From: Nocardia stercoris
GTDB lineage: Bacteria; Actinomycetota; Actinomycetes; Mycobacteriales; Mycobacteriaceae
Length of the DNA stretch: 64,000 nucleotides
Direction of reading: 5' to 3'
NCBI RefSeq assembly: GCF_003696265.1
Contig: NZ_RFFH01000001.1
Coordinates: 1-64,000 of the forward strand
The position numbers and the translations under genes were made by a program. The first letter of the stretch is position 1. Each line of letters opens with the position of its first letter. Below the pieces are notes generated by a model. That model was not told the DNA's origin. It was given only the letters and a program-made list of their open reading frames with translations, and searched no databases. Shown piece by piece: positions 11,901-23,400 of the stretch.

Positions 11901-14900
11901 GTCGCGGTCCCGGTGGACGGGTTGTACGAGCGGCTGGCCGAGTCCGGCTACGGGTACGGACCGGTGTTCCGGGGCTTGCGGGCGGTGTGGCGGCGTGGCG
12001 ACGAACTGTTCGCCGAGGCGGCCCTGCCGGCCGCCGCCGAGGACACCGATGCGGACCGGTTCGGCCTGCACCCGGCGCTGCTCGACGCGGTGTTGCACGC
12101 GTCCATGGCCGACGGGAAGGCTGGTGCCGGTGCGGTGCCGATGCTGCCGTTCGCGTGGGAGGGCGTGCGGCTGCACGCATCCGGCGCGTCGTCGGTCCGG
12201 GCCCGCCTCACCGTCGGTGCGTCGGGCGTGCTGGCGATCGAGGTCGCCGATCCGGCCGGCGCGCCGGTGCTGTCGGTGCGGTCGCTGACCTCGCGGGCGC
12301 TGGCGGCCGCCGACGTGACGGCCGCGTCGGGCGGCACGGACCGGGTCCATACGGTGCGCTGGTCACCGCTACCGTCCGTGGTGGCGGGCGACCCGATCGA
12401 ATACGTCGACTGGGCAGCGGTTTCCGAGTCGGTGCCGCCGCTGGTGGTGCTGGACTGCCGTGCCCACGACAGCGGACCGGAAGGCCCGGCTGCGCTGCAC
12501 GCCCTGACGCATCGGGTTCTCGGTGTGCTGCAGGAGTTCTCGACTCAGGAGCGGTTCGTGTCGAGCCGGTTGCTGGTGGTCACGCGTGGTGCGGTCGCCG
12601 CGGCGGGCGAGCAGATCGGCGACCTGGCCGCTGCCGCGGTGTGGGGTCTGGTGCGGTCGGCGCAGTCCGAGGAACCGGGCCGGATCCTGTTGCTGGACAC
12701 CGATGGTGAGTTCGACGAGGTCGTGGCCGCGGTGGTCGCGTCCGAAGAGCCGCAGCTGCTGTCGCGGGCGGGGACGCTGTTCGCCGCGCGCCTGACGCGG
12801 TTGCCGGAGCCGGGCGGGCTGGTCGTGCCACGGCACGGCGCGTGGCGGCTGGAAGCGGTGCGCACCGGGACCTTCGACGGTCTCGCCCTGGTCGAGTACC
12901 CGCGTGCCGAGGATCCCCTGGCTCCGGGCGAGGTGCGGATCTCCGTGCGGGCAGCGGGACTGAACTTCCGGGACGTGGTGATTGCGCTCGGCATGTTCCC
13001 GGGCGCGAACCCGGCGGTCGGTGGTGAGGCCGCGGGTGTGGTGCTCGAGGTCGGTGCCGAGGTCGACGGCCTGGTCCCGGGCGATCGGGTGATGGGTCTG
13101 GTGAACGGGGCGATCGGGCCGGTCGTGGTGGCGGATCACCGCATGGTCATCCGGATTCCGGCGGGCCTGTCGTTCAGCCGGGCCGCGGGGATCCCGGTGG
13201 GTTTCCTCACCGCGTTCTACGGTCTGCTGGACCTGGCCGGCGCACAGCCGGGAGAGCGGGTGCTGATCCACGCGGCGACCGGTGGTGTGGGTCAGGCCGC
13301 GGTGCAGGTGGCTCGGCATCGGGGACTGGAGGTGTTCGCGACCGCCAGCCGGGGCAAGTGGGGCACGTTGCGCGGCATGGGCTTCGACGAGGCGCACATC
13401 GCGGATTCGCGCACGCTGGCTTTCGAGGCGGAGATCCTCGCCGCGACCGGCGGCGCCGGTGTGGACATCGTGCTGGACTCGCTGAAGGACGAATTCGTCG
13501 ACGCGTCGCTGCGGCTGCTGCCGCGGGGCGGCCGCTTCCTGGAGATGGGCAAGACCGACATTCGGGACAGCGCGGAGGTCGCCGCCCGGTATCCCGGTGT
13601 GGCATACCAGGCGTTCGACCTGGTCGATGTCGGTCCGGACCGGGTCCAGCAGATGCTGGCGGAGATCGTCGCACTGATCGAGGCGGGCCGGTTCACCTGC
13701 CCGCCGGTGCACACCTGGCCGGTGGACCAGGCGCGCGCGGCCTTCCGGTTCTTCAGCCAGGCACGGCAGATCGGCAAGATCGTGCTGACCGTGCCGGTGC
13801 CGCCGGTGGCCGCCGGCACGGTGGTGATCACCGGCGGCACCGGCGGTCTGGGTGCGCTCACCGCGCGGCATCTGATTGCGCGGCAACAGGTCTCGTCGCT
13901 GGTGCTGGCGAGCCGCCGTGGTCCGGCGGCGCCGGGCGCACCGGAGCTGGTCGAGGAATTGACCGCGCTGGGCGCACGGGTGCGCGTGGTGGCCTGTGAC
14001 GTGTCGACCCGGGCCGGTGTGGACACGCTGTTGGCCGCGGTGCCCGACGGGTTCCCGCTGACGGGTGTGGTGCACGCCGCGGGCGTGCTCGACGACGGCG
14101 TGATCTCCTCGCTGACACCGGACCGTCTGGACGCGGTGCTGGCCGCGAAGGCGGATGCGGCCTGGCACCTGCACGAGGCCACCCGGGACCTGGATCTCGC
14201 GTTGTTCGTGGCCTTCTCGTCGCTGGCGGGCACGATCGGCGGGCCTGGGCAGGGCAATTACGCGGCGGCCAACGCCTTCCTCGACGCCATCGCTGTCCGG
14301 CGCCGAGCGGGTGGTCTGGCCGCGACCTCGATCGCCTGGGCGCTGTGGGCGTCGTCGACCGGGATGGCCGGTCAACTGGGTGCGGGCGATACCGCTCGGC
14401 TCGGTCGTGGTGGTCTGCTGCCGCTGTCGGACGAGCAGGGCTTGGCACTGTTCGACGCCGCGGTGTCGACCGGCCACGCCACCGTCGTCGCGGCCACGTT
14501 CGACACCGCCGCCCTCGCCGCGCAGGCCCGGGCCGGCCGGGTCTCGTCGCTGCTGCGGGACCTGGTGCCGGGATCGGCGCGCGCCGTCGCGGCCGCCGGT
14601 GCGGTCCCGGTGTCGGGTTTGCGGCAGCGGCTGGCCGGTCTCGGGCCGGACGAGCGGCTGCGGGTGCTGTTGGAGCTGGTGTGCGCGCAGGTCGCGGCGG
14701 TACTCGGGCACGACGATGTGGAATCCGTTCCGGCGGAGCGCAATTTCTCCGATCTGGGCTTCGACTCGCTGACTGCGGTCGAGGCACGGACCCGATTGAA
14801 GGCGGCGACCGAACTGGCCCTGCCGGCCACGTTGATCTTCGACTACCCGACCCCGCGGGCGGTGGCGGAATTCCTGCTCGAGCAGCTGGACGGTGTGGTT

Positions 14901-17900
14901 CCGGCGGCCGTCGCGGTGGCGCCGGTCCGGGCCGTGGTGGACGAGCCGGTCGCGATCGTGGGTATGGGTTGCCGGTTCCCCGGTGACGTCGCGTCGCCGC
15001 AGGATCTGTGGGAGATGGTCACCGAAGGCCGCAGCGGGATCACCGAATTCCCGGTCGATCGGGGCTGGGATCTGGCGGACCTGTTCGACCCCGATCCCGA
15101 CGCGGTCGGGAAATCGTATGTGCGCGAGGGTGGTTTCCTGCACGACGCGGGGTGGTTCGATGCGGGGTTCTTCGGGATCAGTCCGCGGGAGGCGACCGCG
15201 ATGGATCCCCAGCAGCGGGTGCTGCTGGAGACCGTATGGGAGGCATTGGAGGACGCGGGCGTGGACCCGAAGTCGTTGCGGGGCAGCGACACCGGTGTCT
15301 TCCTCGGTGTGGTCGACCAGCGTTACGGTTCGATCGGCGACGCCCCGCAGGGTGCCGACGGTTTCGAGGTCACCGGAACGGCGAACAGCGTTGCGTCGGG
15401 CCGGGTCTCGTATCTGCTCGGCCTGGAAGGCCCGGCGATGTCGGTGGATACCGCGTGTTCGTCGAGTCTGGTCGCGTTGCATCAGGCCGTGGCCGCGGTG
15501 CGTGCGGGCGAATGCGGTCTGGCGCTGGTCGGCGGTGTCAACGTCATGGCGACCCCGGGGCTGTTCATCGGGTTCTCCCGCCAGCGTGGCCTGGCTCCCG
15601 ACGGGGTGTGCAAGCCGTTCGCCGCTGCCGCCGACGGCACCGTATGGTCCGAGGGTTCGGGCGTGCTGGTGCTGGAGCGGCTTTCGGACGCGCAGCGCCA
15701 CGGGCACCGGGTACTCGCGCTCGTGCGCGGCAGCGCCGTCAACCAGGACGGTGCCTCGAACGGCTTGACCGCGCCGAACGGCCCGTCGCAGCAGCGGGTC
15801 ATCCGGCAGGCGCTCGCCAACGCCGGTGTGAGCGCCGCCGAGGTGGACGTGGTCGAGGCGCACGGTACCGGTACCCGGTTGGGTGACCCCATCGAGGCGC
15901 AGGCCCTGATGGCCGCCTACGGCCCGGACCGGGCCCCGGACCGGCCGCTGTGGCTGGGTTCGCTGAAGTCGAATATCGGTCATACGCAAGCGGCTTCGGG
16001 CGTGGCCGGGATCATCAAGATGGTGCAGGCGATGCGGCACGGTGTGCTGCCGCGGTCGCTGCATGTGGACCGGCCGAGCACCGATGTGGAGTGGGACGGC
16101 TCGGTGGAACTGCTGACCGAGCAGCGGGCATGGGAATCGCCGGGCCGTCCGCGCCGGGTCGGTGTGTCCTCGTTCGGGATCTCCGGGACCAACGCGCACG
16201 TCATCCTGGAGGAGGCGCCGCAGCCGGCACCCGCCGCCCCGCGCTCGGCCGATTCCGGACCGGGTGTGGTGCCGTGGGTGCTGTCGGCGCGGACGCCGGA
16301 AGCGCTGTCGGCGCAGGCCGCTCGCCTGTCGGCGTTCGTGACGGCGCGGCCGGAGCTGGCCGTGGCGGATGTGGCGTCGGCTCTGGTGTCGAGCCGGGCG
16401 CGCTTCGACCATCGTGCCGTGGTGCTCGGCGGTGACCGGGCGGAGCTGCTGCGGGGCCTGGATGCGCTCGCGGCGGACGTGGACGATCCCGCGCTGATCC
16501 GCGGCGCCGGGCGGACCGCGGGGCCGGTGGCGCTCGTCTTCCCGGGGCAGGGCGCGCAGTGGGCCGGGATGGGTCGCGAACTGTCCCAGGCGTTTCCGGT
16601 CTTCGGCGCGGCCTTCGACGAGGCCGTGACCCTGCTGGAGAAGCACCTCGGTGTCGCGGTGCGCGACGTGCTCTGGGGCGACGACGAAGCGCGGGTGGAC
16701 AACACGATGTTCGCCCAGGCCGGCCTGTTCGCGGTCGGAGTCGCGGTCTTCCGCCTGCTGAGCGCGTGGGGCGTGGAACCCGCTGTGGTGGCGGGTCATT
16801 CGATCGGCGAGATCGTCGCCGCCCATGCGGCGGGTGTGTTCTCGCTCGAGGACGCGGCGATCCTGGTCGCCGCCCGTGGCCGGTTGATGGCCGCGCTGCC
16901 GGCGGGCGGGGCGATGGTGGCCGTGGCCGCGAGCGAGGACGCGGTCCTCGCCGTGCTGCGCGATCTCGGCCCCGATGTGGCGATCGCCGCGGTGAACGGT
17001 CCACTGGCCGTGGTGATCTCGGGAGCGGGGGAGCCGGTGGCGGCGGCCGCGGACCGACTGCGGACCGCGGGGCACCGAGTGACACCGCTGCGGGTCTCGC
17101 ACGCGTTCCACTCACCGTCGATGGAACCGATGCTGGCCGAATTCGGTGCGGTCGCCGCGGGCCTGACCTACCTCGCGCCGCGAATTCCGGTGATCTCCAA
17201 CGTGACCGGTGCGGCGGTGGGCGTCGAACTGGCCACCCCGGAGTACTGGGTGCGGCACGTGCGTGAGACGGTCCGCTTCGCCGACGGGGTACGTGCGATG
17301 CACGCGGCCGGTGCGGCCACGTTCGTGGTCGCGGGGCCGGACGGCGGGCTCAGCGCGCTGATCTCGCAGACACTGGAGGATTCCGGTACCGCCCGTGTGG
17401 TTCCGGTGCTCCGCAAGCCGCGCACGCAGTCGGCCGCCGCGGCGGTGGACGAGTTGCCGGCCGGGCGGGAATCGGACTCGGCGCCGACTGCCCCGGCCGG
17501 GAGCGAGATTCGTGGCCTGCTGGCCGCGGTGAGCGAGTTGGTCACCGCCGGTGTGGATCCGGACCTCACGCCATGGTGGGCGGGTGCCCGGCCGCGGGTA
17601 GACCTGCCCACCTATGCCTTCCAGCGCCGCCGGTACTGGCTGGACACCACCGCGGTGTCCGGGGACGCGGTGGCCTTGGGTGTGGACGGTGTGGACCATC
17701 CGCTGCTCGGTGCGGTGGTGGCGGCACCCGAGTCCGGTGGCGTGGTCGTCACCGGCCGGTTGTCGGTGCCGGCGCAACCCTGGCTGGCCGATCACGCGAT
17801 CGGGGGCGTGATCCTGTTCCCGGGCACCGGTTTCGTGGAGCTGGCGATCCGCGCCGGCGACGAGGTCGGCTGTGGTGTGTTGCGGGACTTCACGCTGGCC

Positions 17901-20399
17901 GCGCCGCTGGTGTTGCCGCCGACCGGTGGTGCCCACATCCAGGTGGTCGTCGGCGCGGCCGAATACGCCACCGGGATCGCCGGGCCGCAGACCCGCACGG
18001 TCGCGGTGTATTCGCGGTCCGAGGCCGATACCGGCCAGGCGTGGGCCCTGCACGCGCAGGGCGTGCTCGGCACCGGATCGGACACGGCGGGAACCGAATT
18101 GGTGGTGTGGCCGCCCGCCGGCGCCGTCGCGGTGCCGATCGACGGCCATTACGAGCAGCTGCACGAGTCCGGCTACGGGTACGGCCCGGTGTTCCGGGGC
18201 CTGCGCGCGGTCTGGCGGCGCGGTGACGAGCTGTTCGCCGAGGTCGTGCTGCCCGCGGGTTCGGCCACCGACCCGGGGGCCGAGCGGTTCGGCCTGCACC
18301 CGGCGGTGCTGGACGCGGTGCTGCACGCGGCCTCGGCGGGCGGCGCGGCCGGGAGCAGCCCGGTGCTGCCGTTCGCGTGGACGGACGTCACCCTGCACGC
18401 GGCCGGCGCCGACGCGGTGCGCGCCCGGATCGCCCCGGCCGCACCGGGTTCGGTCGCCGTGGCGGTCGCCGATCGGACCGGCCGCCCCGTGCTGTCGGTG
18501 GGCTCGCTGACCTTCCGGCCGGTACCGGCCGATCGGCTGGTGTCGCCGGGTGCGGGCGGTCTGCTGCACGCGATCCGCTGGACTCCGGTACCGATCGCGA
18601 GCTCCGGTGCGGTCGAATACCTCGACTGGACCCAGGTTTCCGAGTCGGGGACCGCGCCGGCCGTGGTGGTCCTGGACTGCCGCCGGACCGGCGACGACCG
18701 CGCGACCCCAGCGGCCGTCCGGGCGCTGACCCACCGGGTTCTCGCTGTGCTGCAGACGTTCACGGCGTCCGAGCGGTTCGCGTCGAGCCGGTTGCTGGTG
18801 GTCACCGCCGGTGCCGCAGCCGCGGCCGGGGAGCCGGTCACCGACCTGGCGGGTGCCGCGGCGTGGGGGCTGGTGCGGTCGGCGCAAGCTGAGAATCCGG
18901 GCCGGATCATGCTGGCCGACACCGACATCGACGCGGGGGTCACCGCGACGGTGGCGGCGGTGCTCGGTGCCGCGGAACCACAGTTGGTGGTGCGTGGCGA
19001 CATCGGGTACGCCGCGCGCTTGGCGCGGATGCCCGCCGAGTCCGATCGGGCCGGGACCGCCTGGTCGCGCGCCGCGGCCGGTACGGTCGTGATCACCGGT
19101 GGCACCGGTGGACTGGGCACGCTGGTGGCCCGGCATCTGGTGTCCGAGCACGGTGTCCGGTCGCTGGTGCTGGCCGGTCGTCGCGGTCCGGATGCTCCCG
19201 GGGCCGCGGAGCTGACCGCGGAGCTGACCGGTCTCGGTGCGCAGGTCCGGATCGTGGCCTGCGATGTGTCGGTTCCGTCCGGCGTGGCGCAGTTGCTCGA
19301 CGAGGTGCCGGAGCGGCTTCCGCTCACGGGCATCGTGCACGCCGCGGGTGTGCTCGACGACGGTGTGCTCGGCTCCCTGACCCCGGACCGGCTGGACGTG
19401 GTGCTGGCGGCGAAGGCCGACGGCGCGTGGTACCTGCACGAGGCGACGCGGGATCTGGATCTCGCGCTGTTCGTGCTCTTCTCCTCGATCGCGGGCACGA
19501 TAGGTACTGCGGGCCAAGGCAATTACGCCGCGGCCAACACGTTCCTGGACGCGCTGGCGGACCAGCGGCGGTCGCACGACCGAGCCGCGACCGCGGTGGC
19601 GTGGGGGCTGTGGGCGTCCTCGACCGGAATGTCCGGGCAGCTGAGCAGCGCCGACCACGCCCGGGTCGGCCGGGGCGGTGTGCTCGCCCTGACCGACGAG
19701 CAGGGCCTGGCGCTGCTCGACGCGGCGGTGGCCGCCGATCGGGCCACGGTCGTGGCGGCCAGGTTCGACCCCGCCACGCTGGCCGCGTATGCCCGGGCCG
19801 GCCAGCTGCCACCGGTATTGCGCGAGCTGGCACCGGGATCCGCGCGGGTGGCCGCCGCGGGTGCGGACTCGGCCGCGGTCCCGGTGGCCGGTGTTCGGGA
19901 ACGCCTGGCCGGGCGGTCCGCAGACGAGCAGCGGCAGCTGCTGGTGGACGTGGTCCGGGCCCAGGTGGCGGTGGTCCTCGGGCATCCCGGCCCGGACGCG
20001 GTGCCCGCGGACGCCAATTTCCAGGAGCTGGGCTTCGATTCGCTGACCGCCGTGGAGGCACGCAACCGGCTGCGGGCCGCGACCGAGCTGACGCTGCCCG
20101 CCACGCTGATGTTCGACTATCCGACACCCCGGGCCGTCGCGGGATACCTCGCGGCGGAACTGGTGACCGGCGACGAACCGGACAGTGCCGCAGCCGGTTC
20201 CGACGAACAGGAAGTCCGCCGGCTGCTGACGGTGCTGCCCATGGAGCGCTTCCGGGAAGCAGGCATCCTCGACATCCTGCTCCGGTTGGCGTCCCCGGGT
20301 GCCGCGCCGCAGGATATGCCGGACCCGGGCGACGAGGACGCCGTCGACTTCATGGACGCGGAGAGTCTCGTGCAGCAGGTCCTCGGAAACCTCGATTGA
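3..20399 (+). CDS. Modular type I polyketide synthase, 5' truncated by the window edge
   Basis: The reading frame is open at the left edge (first full codon at 3) and ends in TGA at 20397-20399, giving about 6,798 residues in view. Domain order is AT (C-terminal end only)-DH-KR-ACP, KS-AT-DH-ER-KR-ACP, KS-AT-DH-ER-KR-ACP, KS-AT-DH-KR-ACP, then an acidic C-terminal tail (about 20190-20396) typical of a class I docking domain. Each complete KS has DTACSSS, EAHGTGT and KSNIGH. Every KR has the LDD motif of B-type ketoreductases and a catalytic Tyr in GNYAAAN or ANYAAAN. Every ACP has LGFDSL. It elongates and reduces a polyketide chain held on its ACPs in the cytoplasm and passes it to the next protein. 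The product is not identifiable from the window. The AT of the second complete module is damaged (see its own entry). Confidence 0.97.
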   Translation, partial: GLDAGYWFRNLRETVQFEPVVRALVADGYSVFVEASPHPLLTAGIEEIGENGTGDRPAPTVVGTLRRDESAVARFLLSVADVDVTGAAAVAWSALWSGRPAQRVDLPTYAFQHRRYWLEASAAADPASLGVDGIEHPLLGAVVAAPDSGGVVVSGRLSLQTQPWLADHAVGGVVLFPGTGFVELAVAAGDQVGCGVLQELTILAPLILSAAGAVRIRIVVDGAEAAGVEQRPVAVYSRAEDETGADWVLHAQGVLSGRVPAPGADLTQWPPADSVVVPVDGLYDRLAESGYGYGPAFRSLRAVWRRGAELFAEVELPQEAGTQRFGLHPAVFDGVLHSLLAGAGETGETPALPFAWENVVLHATGATTVRARVAPVGADAFTVEVADSAGRPVLSVGSLSSRPVRLDRSAGAAGARSLAVLDWPVLPRPETAAVDYVEWERVPESGPVPPLVVLDCRPRVTDDGEPEVPAAVRAMTHRVLTVLQEFSASERFGSSTLVVVTGGAVAVAGESVPDLAGAAVWGLVRSAQSEDPGRIVLADIDIEADTAVPARVVAVAHAAGEPQVALRGSVVHAARLIRLPAPGDDDAVWSRIAAGTVVITGGTGGLGALLARHLVTARGVSSLVLASRRGLAAPGAQLLVDELTAAGAQVRVLAADVSTRTGVAELLDAASAPARRKLFRRKGSDLPLTGVVHAAGALDDGVIASLTPDRLDAVLAAKADAAWFLHEATRDLDLALFALYSSAAGTFGAAGQGNYAAANVFLDALAVQRRAAGLAATSVAWGVWASSTGLTDHLAGDDLARLGRGGVLGLSDEQGLAMFDAAVVADQAAVTAVRFDTAALAAAARDGVLLPLLRELAPGSVRASAATGTAAVTGLRAQLAGRAAAERLRMLSDVVRTQVAAVLGHDGPDAVPADRKFQDLGFDSLTAVEARNRLKAATELTLPATLVFDYPTPLAVAQFLLDQLDGSAGQPAVVAAARPGADEPVVIVGMGCRFPGGVASPQDLWDLVVAGRDTVTEFPADRGWDVDALFDPDPDAAGKTYVREGGFLHDAGLFDAGFFGISPREAIVMDPQQRLLLETVWEALEDSGIDPHTLEGGDTGVFVGAMHHDYPGSASAGSILSGRVSYALGLEGPSVSVDTACSSSLVALHQAAAAVRSGECGLALVGGVTVMSTPGVFVEFSRQRGLSRDARCKSFAEAADGTGWSEGVGVLVVERLSDALRLGHRVLAVVRGTAVNSDGASNGLTAPNGPAQQRVIRQALANAGLSATDVDVVEAHGTGTTLGDPIEAQALLATYGQDRPEGRPLWLGSLKSNIGHAQAAAGVGGVIKMVQAMRHGVLPKTLHVDRPSTHVDWSAGSVELLTEQRPWESEGPRRAGVSSFGISGTNAHVILEEGPAVAEPDTGNAGIRGAMVPWLVSARTPEALAGQASRLSAFVSARPELDPAAVAWSLLSSRARFEHRAIIVGGDRAELLSGLAALAAGRDDAAVVQGVVRPAGKLALVFPGQGTQWAGMGRELCAAFPVFLTAFDEIVALLEQALDRPVRDVLWGSDEVLMADTMFAQAGLFAVGVSVSRLLESWGVTPDVVAGHSIGEIVAAHVAGVLSLADAVALVAARGRLMSALPAGGAMVAVAAAEDVVRDVLRDLGGVADAAGSTAGVAIAAVNGPAAVVIAGESGPVDAAVAALEAAGHRVVALRVSHAFHSPSMDPMLAEFGAVLAGLSFAEPRIPLVSNVTGELAGAEVATPEYWVRHVRETVRFSDGMRTLAAAGATTFVVAGPDGGLSALIAQSLEAAAESTAAHIVPMLRRNRPEVRTLLLAGGELSAAGMELDWAQLWGGRTPRRIDLPAYAFQRRRYWQDTTAATDPAALGQSAIEHPLVGAVVSAAESGGVVVTGRLSLRSQPWLADHVIGGTPLFPGTGFVELAIRAGDEVGCGVLQDLTLVAPLALPSSGGVRIQVVVGAADERGGRGVSVYAHSGADSDTPWVLHAQGQLSAGTGGPGVDLTQWPPVGAAAIPVDGLYERLAEAGYRYGPMFQGLRAVWRRGDELFAEAALPRISGADRFGLHPALLDAVLHASMAAGAAGADDVPVLPFAWEGVRLHASGASSVRARITLGAPGVLAIEVADPAGRPVLSVESLTARAVGSDATTAGPTDRLHAVRWSPLPSVVAGDPIEYVDWAGVSESVPPLVVLDCRDHEGGSDLPAAVRMLTHRVLGVLQEFSAQQRYASSRLLVVTRGAVAPAGESADDLAAAAVWGLVRSAQAEEPGRILLLDTDGELDAAVAAVVSSGEPQLLSRAGVVHAARLARLPEPDALIAPPGSWRLEAVRAGTFDGLALAEYPGADDPLAPGAVRISVRAAGLNFRDVLISLGMYPGANPAIGGEAAGVVLEVGAEVDDIVPGDRVMGLVNGAIGPVAVADRRVLTRIPAGLTFTRAAAIPVAFLTAYYALRDLAAAQPGEKLLIHAATGGVGQAAVQLARHWGLEVFGTASRPKWDTLRDLGFDAAHRADSRTLDFETEFSATTAGAGVDIVLDSLTAEFVDASLRLLPRGGRFLEMGKTDIRDADEVAARHPGVDYRAFDMVDAGPDRIGEMLAEIGALFDQGHLTCPPLHIWPVDQARAAFRFFSQARQIGKIVLTVPVPPVAAGTVVITGGTSGLGALTARHLVVAEGVPSLVLAGRRGLAAPGAPELVAELAAYGAQVRVVACDVSTRAGVDALLAEVPDQFPLTGVVHCAGVLDDSVLTALTPDRLDPVLAAKADAAWHLHEATRDVDLALFVVFSSLAGTMGAPGQANYAAANTFLDALAAHRRATGLAATAVAWGLWASSTGMTGALAAGDTARIGRGGLVGLSDEQGLALFDAAVSAGRAAVVGTRFDPAALAAQARAGTVSPLLRDLVPGSARTTAAPAVAASGTRHRLARLDRAERLRSLLEVVRTQVAAVLGHDGMESVPADRNFADLGFDSLTAVEARNRVKAATELPVPATLIFDYPTPQAVAEYLLEQLDGTVAAAVTAAPVRAAVDEPVAIVGMGCRFPGDVASPQDLWDLVTEGRSGITEFPDDRGWDLAGLFDPDPEAVGKSYVRVGGFLPGAGLFDAGFFGISPREATTMDPQQRVLLETVWEALEDTGIDPKSLRGTDTGVFVGVVDQHYRAAGSTRAGADGFEVTGSTTSVVSGRVSYALGLEGPAVSVDTACSSSLVALHQAVAAVRAGECGLALVGGVTVMASPGLFVGFSRQRGLAPDGLCKPFAAAADGTAWSEGVGVLVVERLSEAQRRGHRVLAIVRGSAVNQDGASNGLTAPNGPSQQRVIRQALANAGLTAGDVDVVEAHGTGTRLGDPIEAQALLATYGRDRPADRPLWLGSVKSNIGHTQAAAGMAGVIKMVQAMRYGVLPRSLHVDRPSGHVEWDGSVELLTEQRDWDSTGPRRAGVSAFGISGTNAHVILEGAPRPVPSDPRSGGDLTGADAVTPWVLSARTPEALAEQASRLAAFVVDRPELHPADVASALVSTRARFDHRAVVVGSDRAELLSGLTAVAEGRDDAAVVTGVARERGRTVLVFPGEGAQWAGIGVELFDTAPVFAAKIAECDAVFAELVDWSLLDVLRGAEGAPSPARDDVAQPVLFAVTVGLAELWRSVGVKPDAVVGHSQGEIAAAYVAGALTLEDAARVVILRSKALDGLAGVAPRSSEVAFYSTVTGAALDTAALDAGYWFRNLRGTERFEDAVRALVADGCSVFVVAGPEPLLTEEIGASSGAPRAELVISGTLRRDERAAVGRFLSSVAALEVAGVAGVDWSALWSGRTAQRVDLPTYAFQRRRYWLDAVTAADPVSLGVGGIDHPLLGAVVAAADSGGVVVSGRLSLQSQPWLADHAVGGVVLFPGTGFVELAVAAGDQVGCGVLQELTLVAPLAVPVTGAVQLQVVVGAVDEYRTCAVSVYSRAEAESDQPWVLHARGQLSGTADLPGVELTEWPPVGAVAVPVDGLYERLAESGYGYGPVFRGLRAVWRRGDELFAEAALPAAAEDTDADRFGLHPALLDAVLHASMADGKAGAGAVPMLPFAWEGVRLHASGASSVRARLTVGASGVLAIEVADPAGAPVLSVRSLTSRALAAADVTAASGGTDRVHTVRWSPLPSVVAGDPIEYVDWAAVSESVPPLVVLDCRAHDSGPEGPAALHALTHRVLGVLQEFSTQERFVSSRLLVVTRGAVAAAGEQIGDLAAAAVWGLVRSAQSEEPGRILLLDTDGEFDEVVAAVVASEEPQLLSRAGTLFAARLTRLPEPGGLVVPRHGAWRLEAVRTGTFDGLALVEYPRAEDPLAPGEVRISVRAAGLNFRDVVIALGMFPGANPAVGGEAAGVVLEVGAEVDGLVPGDRVMGLVNGAIGPVVVADHRMVIRIPAGLSFSRAAGIPVGFLTAFYGLLDLAGAQPGERVLIHAATGGVGQAAVQVARHRGLEVFATASRGKWGTLRGMGFDEAHIADSRTLAFEAEILAATGGAGVDIVLDSLKDEFVDASLRLLPRGGRFLEMGKTDIRDSAEVAARYPGVAYQAFDLVDVGPDRVQQMLAEIVALIEAGRFTCPPVHTWPVDQARAAFRFFSQARQIGKIVLTVPVPPVAAGTVVITGGTGGLGALTARHLIARQQVSSLVLASRRGPAAPGAPELVEELTALGARVRVVACDVSTRAGVDTLLAAVPDGFPLTGVVHAAGVLDDGVISSLTPDRLDAVLAAKADAAWHLHEATRDLDLALFVAFSSLAGTIGGPGQGNYAAANAFLDAIAVRRRAGGLAATSIAWALWASSTGMAGQLGAGDTARLGRGGLLPLSDEQGLALFDAAVSTGHATVVAATFDTAALAAQARAGRVSSLLRDLVPGSARAVAAAGAVPVSGLRQRLAGLGPDERLRVLLELVCAQVAAVLGHDDVESVPAERNFSDLGFDSLTAVEARTRLKAATELALPATLIFDYPTPRAVAEFLLEQLDGVVPAAVAVAPVRAVVDEPVAIVGMGCRFPGDVASPQDLWEMVTEGRSGITEFPVDRGWDLADLFDPDPDAVGKSYVREGGFLHDAGWFDAGFFGISPREATAMDPQQRVLLETVWEALEDAGVDPKSLRGSDTGVFLGVVDQRYGSIGDAPQGADGFEVTGTANSVASGRVSYLLGLEGPAMSVDTACSSSLVALHQAVAAVRAGECGLALVGGVNVMATPGLFIGFSRQRGLAPDGVCKPFAAAADGTVWSEGSGVLVLERLSDAQRHGHRVLALVRGSAVNQDGASNGLTAPNGPSQQRVIRQALANAGVSAAEVDVVEAHGTGTRLGDPIEAQALMAAYGPDRAPDRPLWLGSLKSNIGHTQAASGVAGIIKMVQAMRHGVLPRSLHVDRPSTDVEWDGSVELLTEQRAWESPGRPRRVGVSSFGISGTNAHVILEEAPQPAPAAPRSADSGPGVVPWVLSARTPEALSAQAARLSAFVTARPELAVADVASALVSSRARFDHRAVVLGGDRAELLRGLDALAADVDDPALIRGAGRTAGPVALVFPGQGAQWAGMGRELSQAFPVFGAAFDEAVTLLEKHLGVAVRDVLWGDDEARVDNTMFAQAGLFAVGVAVFRLLSAWGVEPAVVAGHSIGEIVAAHAAGVFSLEDAAILVAARGRLMAALPAGGAMVAVAASEDAVLAVLRDLGPDVAIAAVNGPLAVVISGAGEPVAAAADRLRTAGHRVTPLRVSHAFHSPSMEPMLAEFGAVAAGLTYLAPRIPVISNVTGAAVGVELATPEYWVRHVRETVRFADGVRAMHAAGAATFVVAGPDGGLSALISQTLEDSGTARVVPVLRKPRTQSAAAAVDELPAGRESDSAPTAPAGSEIRGLLAAVSELVTAGVDPDLTPWWAGARPRVDLPTYAFQRRRYWLDTTAVSGDAVALGVDGVDHPLLGAVVAAPESGGVVVTGRLSVPAQPWLADHAIGGVILFPGTGFVELAIRAGDEVGCGVLRDFTLAAPLVLPPTGGAHIQVVVGAAEYATGIAGPQTRTVAVYSRSEADTGQAWALHAQGVLGTGSDTAGTELVVWPPAGAVAVPIDGHYEQLHESGYGYGPVFRGLRAVWRRGDELFAEVVLPAGSATDPGAERFGLHPAVLDAVLHAASAGGAAGSSPVLPFAWTDVTLHAAGADAVRARIAPAAPGSVAVAVADRTGRPVLSVGSLTFRPVPADRLVSPGAGGLLHAIRWTPVPIASSGAVEYLDWTQVSESGTAPAVVVLDCRRTGDDRATPAAVRALTHRVLAVLQTFTASERFASSRLLVVTAGAAAAAGEPVTDLAGAAAWGLVRSAQAENPGRIMLADTDIDAGVTATVAAVLGAAEPQLVVRGDIGYAARLARMPAESDRAGTAWSRAAAGTVVITGGTGGLGTLVARHLVSEHGVRSLVLAGRRGPDAPGAAELTAELTGLGAQVRIVACDVSVPSGVAQLLDEVPERLPLTGIVHAAGVLDDGVLGSLTPDRLDVVLAAKADGAWYLHEATRDLDLALFVLFSSIAGTIGTAGQGNYAAANTFLDALADQRRSHDRAATAVAWGLWASSTGMSGQLSSADHARVGRGGVLALTDEQGLALLDAAVAADRATVVAARFDPATLAAYARAGQLPPVLRELAPGSARVAAAGADSAAVPVAGVRERLAGRSADEQRQLLVDVVRAQVAVVLGHPGPDAVPADANFQELGFDSLTAVEARNRLRAATELTLPATLMFDYPTPRAVAGYLAAELVTGDEPDSAAAGSDEQEVRRLLTVLPMERFREAGILDILLRLASPGAAPQDMPDPGDEDAVDFMDAESLVQQVLGNLD
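2946..9030 (+). other. PKS module B: KS-AT(malonyl)-DH-ER-KR-ACP
   Basis: The KS (2946-4185) has its active Cys at 3423-3425. The AT (about 4495-5395) has GHSIGE (Ser 4767-4769) and HAFH (5094-5105), the signature of malonyl-CoA-specific ATs. The DH (about 5615-6420) has [10 protein letters not shown] with His at 5718-5720. The ER (about 6950-7890) has [15 protein letters not shown] and the nucleotide-binding [13 protein letters not shown]. The KR (about 7928-8490) has TGGTSGLG and LDD. The ACP serine is at 8877-8879. All reductive domains look intact, so this module should add one malonate-derived unit and reduce it fully to a methylene. The end of its KS is identical in DNA to that of the terminal module. 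Confidence 0.93.
3909..4123 (+). repeat. 215-bp perfect repeat, copy 1 (KS C-terminal part, module B)
   Basis: This block is base-for-base identical to 21475-21689 in the KS of the terminal module on the next protein. It spans KSNIGH to the region before the [10 protein letters not shown] motif. Upstream of it, 3841-3898 differs from the other copy at only one position. The block uses many T-ending and TTG codons, unlike the GC-ending codons around it. Confidence 0.95.
9051..14915 (+). other. PKS module C: KS-AT(truncated)-DH-ER-KR-ACP
   Basis: The KS (9051-10325) is intact with active Cys at 9567-9569. The AT carries an internal deletion. The DH (about 11480-12300) has [10 protein letters not shown] with His at 11586-11588 and HPALLD. 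The ER (about 12840-13780) has [15 protein letters not shown] and [13 protein letters not shown]; the Tyr of module B's ER is Phe here. The KR (about 13815-14380) has TGGTGGLG and LDD. The ACP serine is at 14766-14768. If acyl loading is supplied from elsewhere, the unit added would be fully reduced. If not, the chain would stall or the module would be skipped. Confidence 0.92.
10641..11340 (+). other. Internally deleted acyltransferase domain (methylmalonyl-type remnants)
   Basis: The AT begins normally ([14 protein letters not shown]) and keeps the nucleophile motif GHSQGE (Ser 10920-10922), the form usual in methylmalonyl-specific ATs. After RSKAL (11001-11009) it jumps straight to [13 protein letters not shown] and STVTG. 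In complete ATs about 85-90 residues lie between these points, including the GG-M-V-V strand, the AAVNGP loop and the YASH/HAFH motif with the catalytic His. All of these are absent, yet the frame is kept. The C-terminal motif reads [10 protein letters not shown] where module A has [10 protein letters not shown]. As written, the domain should not load an extender unit. An assembly collapse between repeated PKS sequences is the main alternative. Confidence 0.85.
14940..20175 (+). other. PKS module D: KS-AT(malonyl)-DH-KR-ACP
   Basis: The KS (14940-16215) has its active Cys at 15456-15458. The AT (about 16520-17400) has GHSIGE (Ser 16800-16802) and HAFH near 17100, indicating malonyl-CoA. The DH (about 17690-18510) has [10 protein letters not shown] and HPAVLD. 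There is no ER. The KR (about 19078-19650) has [11 protein letters not shown] and GNYAAAN. The ACP serine is at 20040-20042. Expected product of the step is an alpha,beta-unsaturated thioester, handed to the downstream protein through the C-terminal docking tail. Confidence 0.93.
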
Positions 20400-20412
20400 C
20401 GGAAGAGTTCAC

Positions 20413-23400
20413 ATGTCTTTGTCTATGAACGAAGTGGTCGAGGCGCTCCGCAAGTCGGTCAAGGAGAACACCGTCCTGCGGCGCTCCAACGAGGAGCTGA
20501 TCGCGGCCCGATCCGAGCCGATCGCGATCGTGGGTATGGGCTGCCGGTACCCGGGTGGCGTGACCTCCCCGCAGGAGCTGTGGGATCTGGTGCTGCACGG
20601 CCGGGACGGGGTCAGCGAGTTCCCGTCGGATCGTGGCTGGGACGTGGCGCGGCTCTACGATCCGGATCCGGACGCGGTCGGGAAATCGTATGTGCGCGAG
20701 GGTGGTTTCCTGCACGACGCGGGCCTGTTCGATGCCGGGTTCTTCGGGATCAGTCCGCGTGAGGCGATCGTCATGGATCCGCAGCAGCGCCTGCTGCTGG
20801 AGACGGTGTGGGAAGCTCTGGAGGACGCGGGCATCAATCCGAAGTCGTTGCAGGGCAGTAATACCGGCGTGTTCGTCGGCGCCATGTATCACGACTATCC
20901 GATGAACGCCGCGACCGGTTCGATCGTGTCGGGCCGGGTCTCGTACACGTTGGGGCTGGAGGGGCCGTCGGTGTCGGTGGACACCGCGTGTTCGTCGAGT
21001 CTCGTTGCGCTGCACCAGGCTGCGGCCGCGGTGCGGTCCGGTGAATGCGGGCTGGCACTGGTCGGTGGCGTCGCCGTGATGAGTACTCCCGAAGTGTTCG
21101 TCGAGTTCTCGCGGCAGCGTGGGCTCGCCGCCGACGGCAGGTGCAAATCGTTCGCGGAGGCGGCGGATGGGACCGGGTGGTCCGAGGGTGTCGGTGTGCT
21201 GGTGGTGGAACGGCTCTCGGACGCGCGGCGTCGCGGCCATCGAGTGCTGGCGGTGGTGCGTGGTTCGGCGGTCAATCAGGATGGTGCGTCGAACGGTTTG
21301 ACGGCGCCGAACGGGCCTGCGCAGCAACGGGTGATCCGGCAGGCGCTGGCGAATGCGGGTCTGTCGGCGGCGGATGTCGATGTAGTGGAGGCACACGGGA
21401 CCGGCACGACGTTGGGTGATCCGATCGAGGCGCAGGCCTTGTTGGCGACCTACGGTCAGGACCGTCCAGCGGGGCGGCCGTTGTGGTTGGGGTCGTTGAA
21501 GTCGAATATCGGTCATGCCCAGGCTGCGGCTGGTGTGGGTGGTGTGATCAAGATGGTGCAGGCGATGCGGCACGGTGTGTTGCCGAAGACGTTGCACGTG
21601 GATCGGCCGTCGACGCATGTGGATTGGTCCGCGGGGTCGGTGGAGTTGCTGACCGAGCAGCGGCCGTGGGAGAGCGAGGGTCCGCGGCGGGCCGGTGTGT
21701 CGTCCTTCGGTATCTCGGGGACCAACACGCACGTCATCCTCGAACAGGCGCCGGAATACGGCCCGGTCGAGGAGGAAGCCGGTGCGGCGCCGGACGGGGT
21801 CGTCGCGGACATCCCCAGCGCCGGGACGACGCCCTGGGTGATATCGGCGCGCTCTCCGGAGGCGTTGGTGGAGCAGGCTTCCCGGCTCGCCGCGTCCGTG
21901 TCGGCACGTCCCGAGCTGGCTGCCGCGTCGGTGGCGTGGTCGCTGGTGTCGAGCCGGGCGCGGTTCGAGCATCGTGCGGTGGTGCTCGGTGCTGATCGGA
22001 CGGAGTTGCTGCGGGGGCTGGACGCGCTCGCCGCGGGACGTGACGACGCTGCGGTGGTTCGAGGCTCGGCCCCTGCCGCGGGCAAGGTAGCGCTGGTGTT
22101 CCCGGGTCAGGGTGCGCAGTGGGCCGGTATGGGCCGCGAGCTGGCGCAAGCCTTCCCGGTATTCGGCGCGGCATTCGACGAGACGGTGACCCTGCTGGAG
22201 AAGCAGCTCGGTGCGGCGCTGCGGGAAGTGTTGTGGGGCAGCGACGAATCGCTGGTCCAGGACACGATGGTCGCGCAGGCCGGATTGTTCGCGGTCGGAG
22301 TCGGTGTGCACCGCCTGTTGTCGGCGTGGGGCGTCACCCCGGCTCTGGTGGCCGGTCATTCGATCGGTGAGATCGCGGCCGCTCACGCGGCAGGAGTGCT
22401 GTCGCTCGAGGACGCTGTCGTTCTGGTGGCTGCGCGCGGCCGGTTGATGGCGGCGTTGCCGGCGGGCGGGGCCATGGTCGCGGTCACCGCCGGCGAAGCA
22501 GCGGTACAGGGTGTCCTGACCGATCTGGGCTCGGACGCCGCGATCGCCGCGGTGAACGGTCCACGGGCGGTGGTGGTTTCGGGTCGCGCCGCGTCGATCG
22601 CAGCCGCCGCGGAAGCCCTGCGGTCGGCCGGGCACCGGGTGACGCCGTTGCGGGTGTCGCACGCGTTCCATTCACCGCTTATGGAACCGATGCTGGCCGA
22701 GTTCGGTGCGGTTGCCGCCGGACTGTCCTTCGCCGAACCGCGGATTCCGTTGATCTCCACTGTGACCGGTGCGCCGGCGGGTGCGGAGGTATCGACGCCG
22801 GAGTACTGGGTGCGCCAGGTGCGCGAGACGGTCCGGTTCGCCGCCGGCATGCGGTCGTTGCAGGCCGCGGGTGCAGGCACTTTCGTGGTGGCCGGGCCGG
22901 ATGGTGGTCTGAGCGCACTGATTTCGGAGAGCGTGGCCGGTCCCGCCCTCGTGGTGCCGGTGTTGCGCAAGCCGCGGGCGGCCGTTCCCGCGTCGACGGA
23001 CCCGGCCGGTCAGGGTTCGGACGAGGCATCGGTTCCGCAGGCGGGGACGGAGATTCGTGCCGCGCTGCGCGCCCTGAGCGAGTTGTTCACTGCCGGTGTG
23101 GACCTGGACTGGAAGCAGCTGTGGCCGGGTCGTGCGCCGCGGCGAGTCGACTTGCCGACGTATGCCTTCCGGCATCGCCGGTACTGGCTGGACGCCACCG
23201 CCCACTCCGGTGACGCTGCCTCGCTGGGCCTGGACGGCGTGGACCACCCGCTGCTCGGCGCGGTGGTTTCCACACCGGATTCCGGTGGCCTGATCGTGAC
23301 CGGCCGGGTGTCGCTACCGGCGCAGCCGTGGCTGGCCGACCACCGGTTCGGCCGGGCGGCGGTGCTGCCGGTCGCCGCGTTCGTGGAGCTGGCGGTGCGG

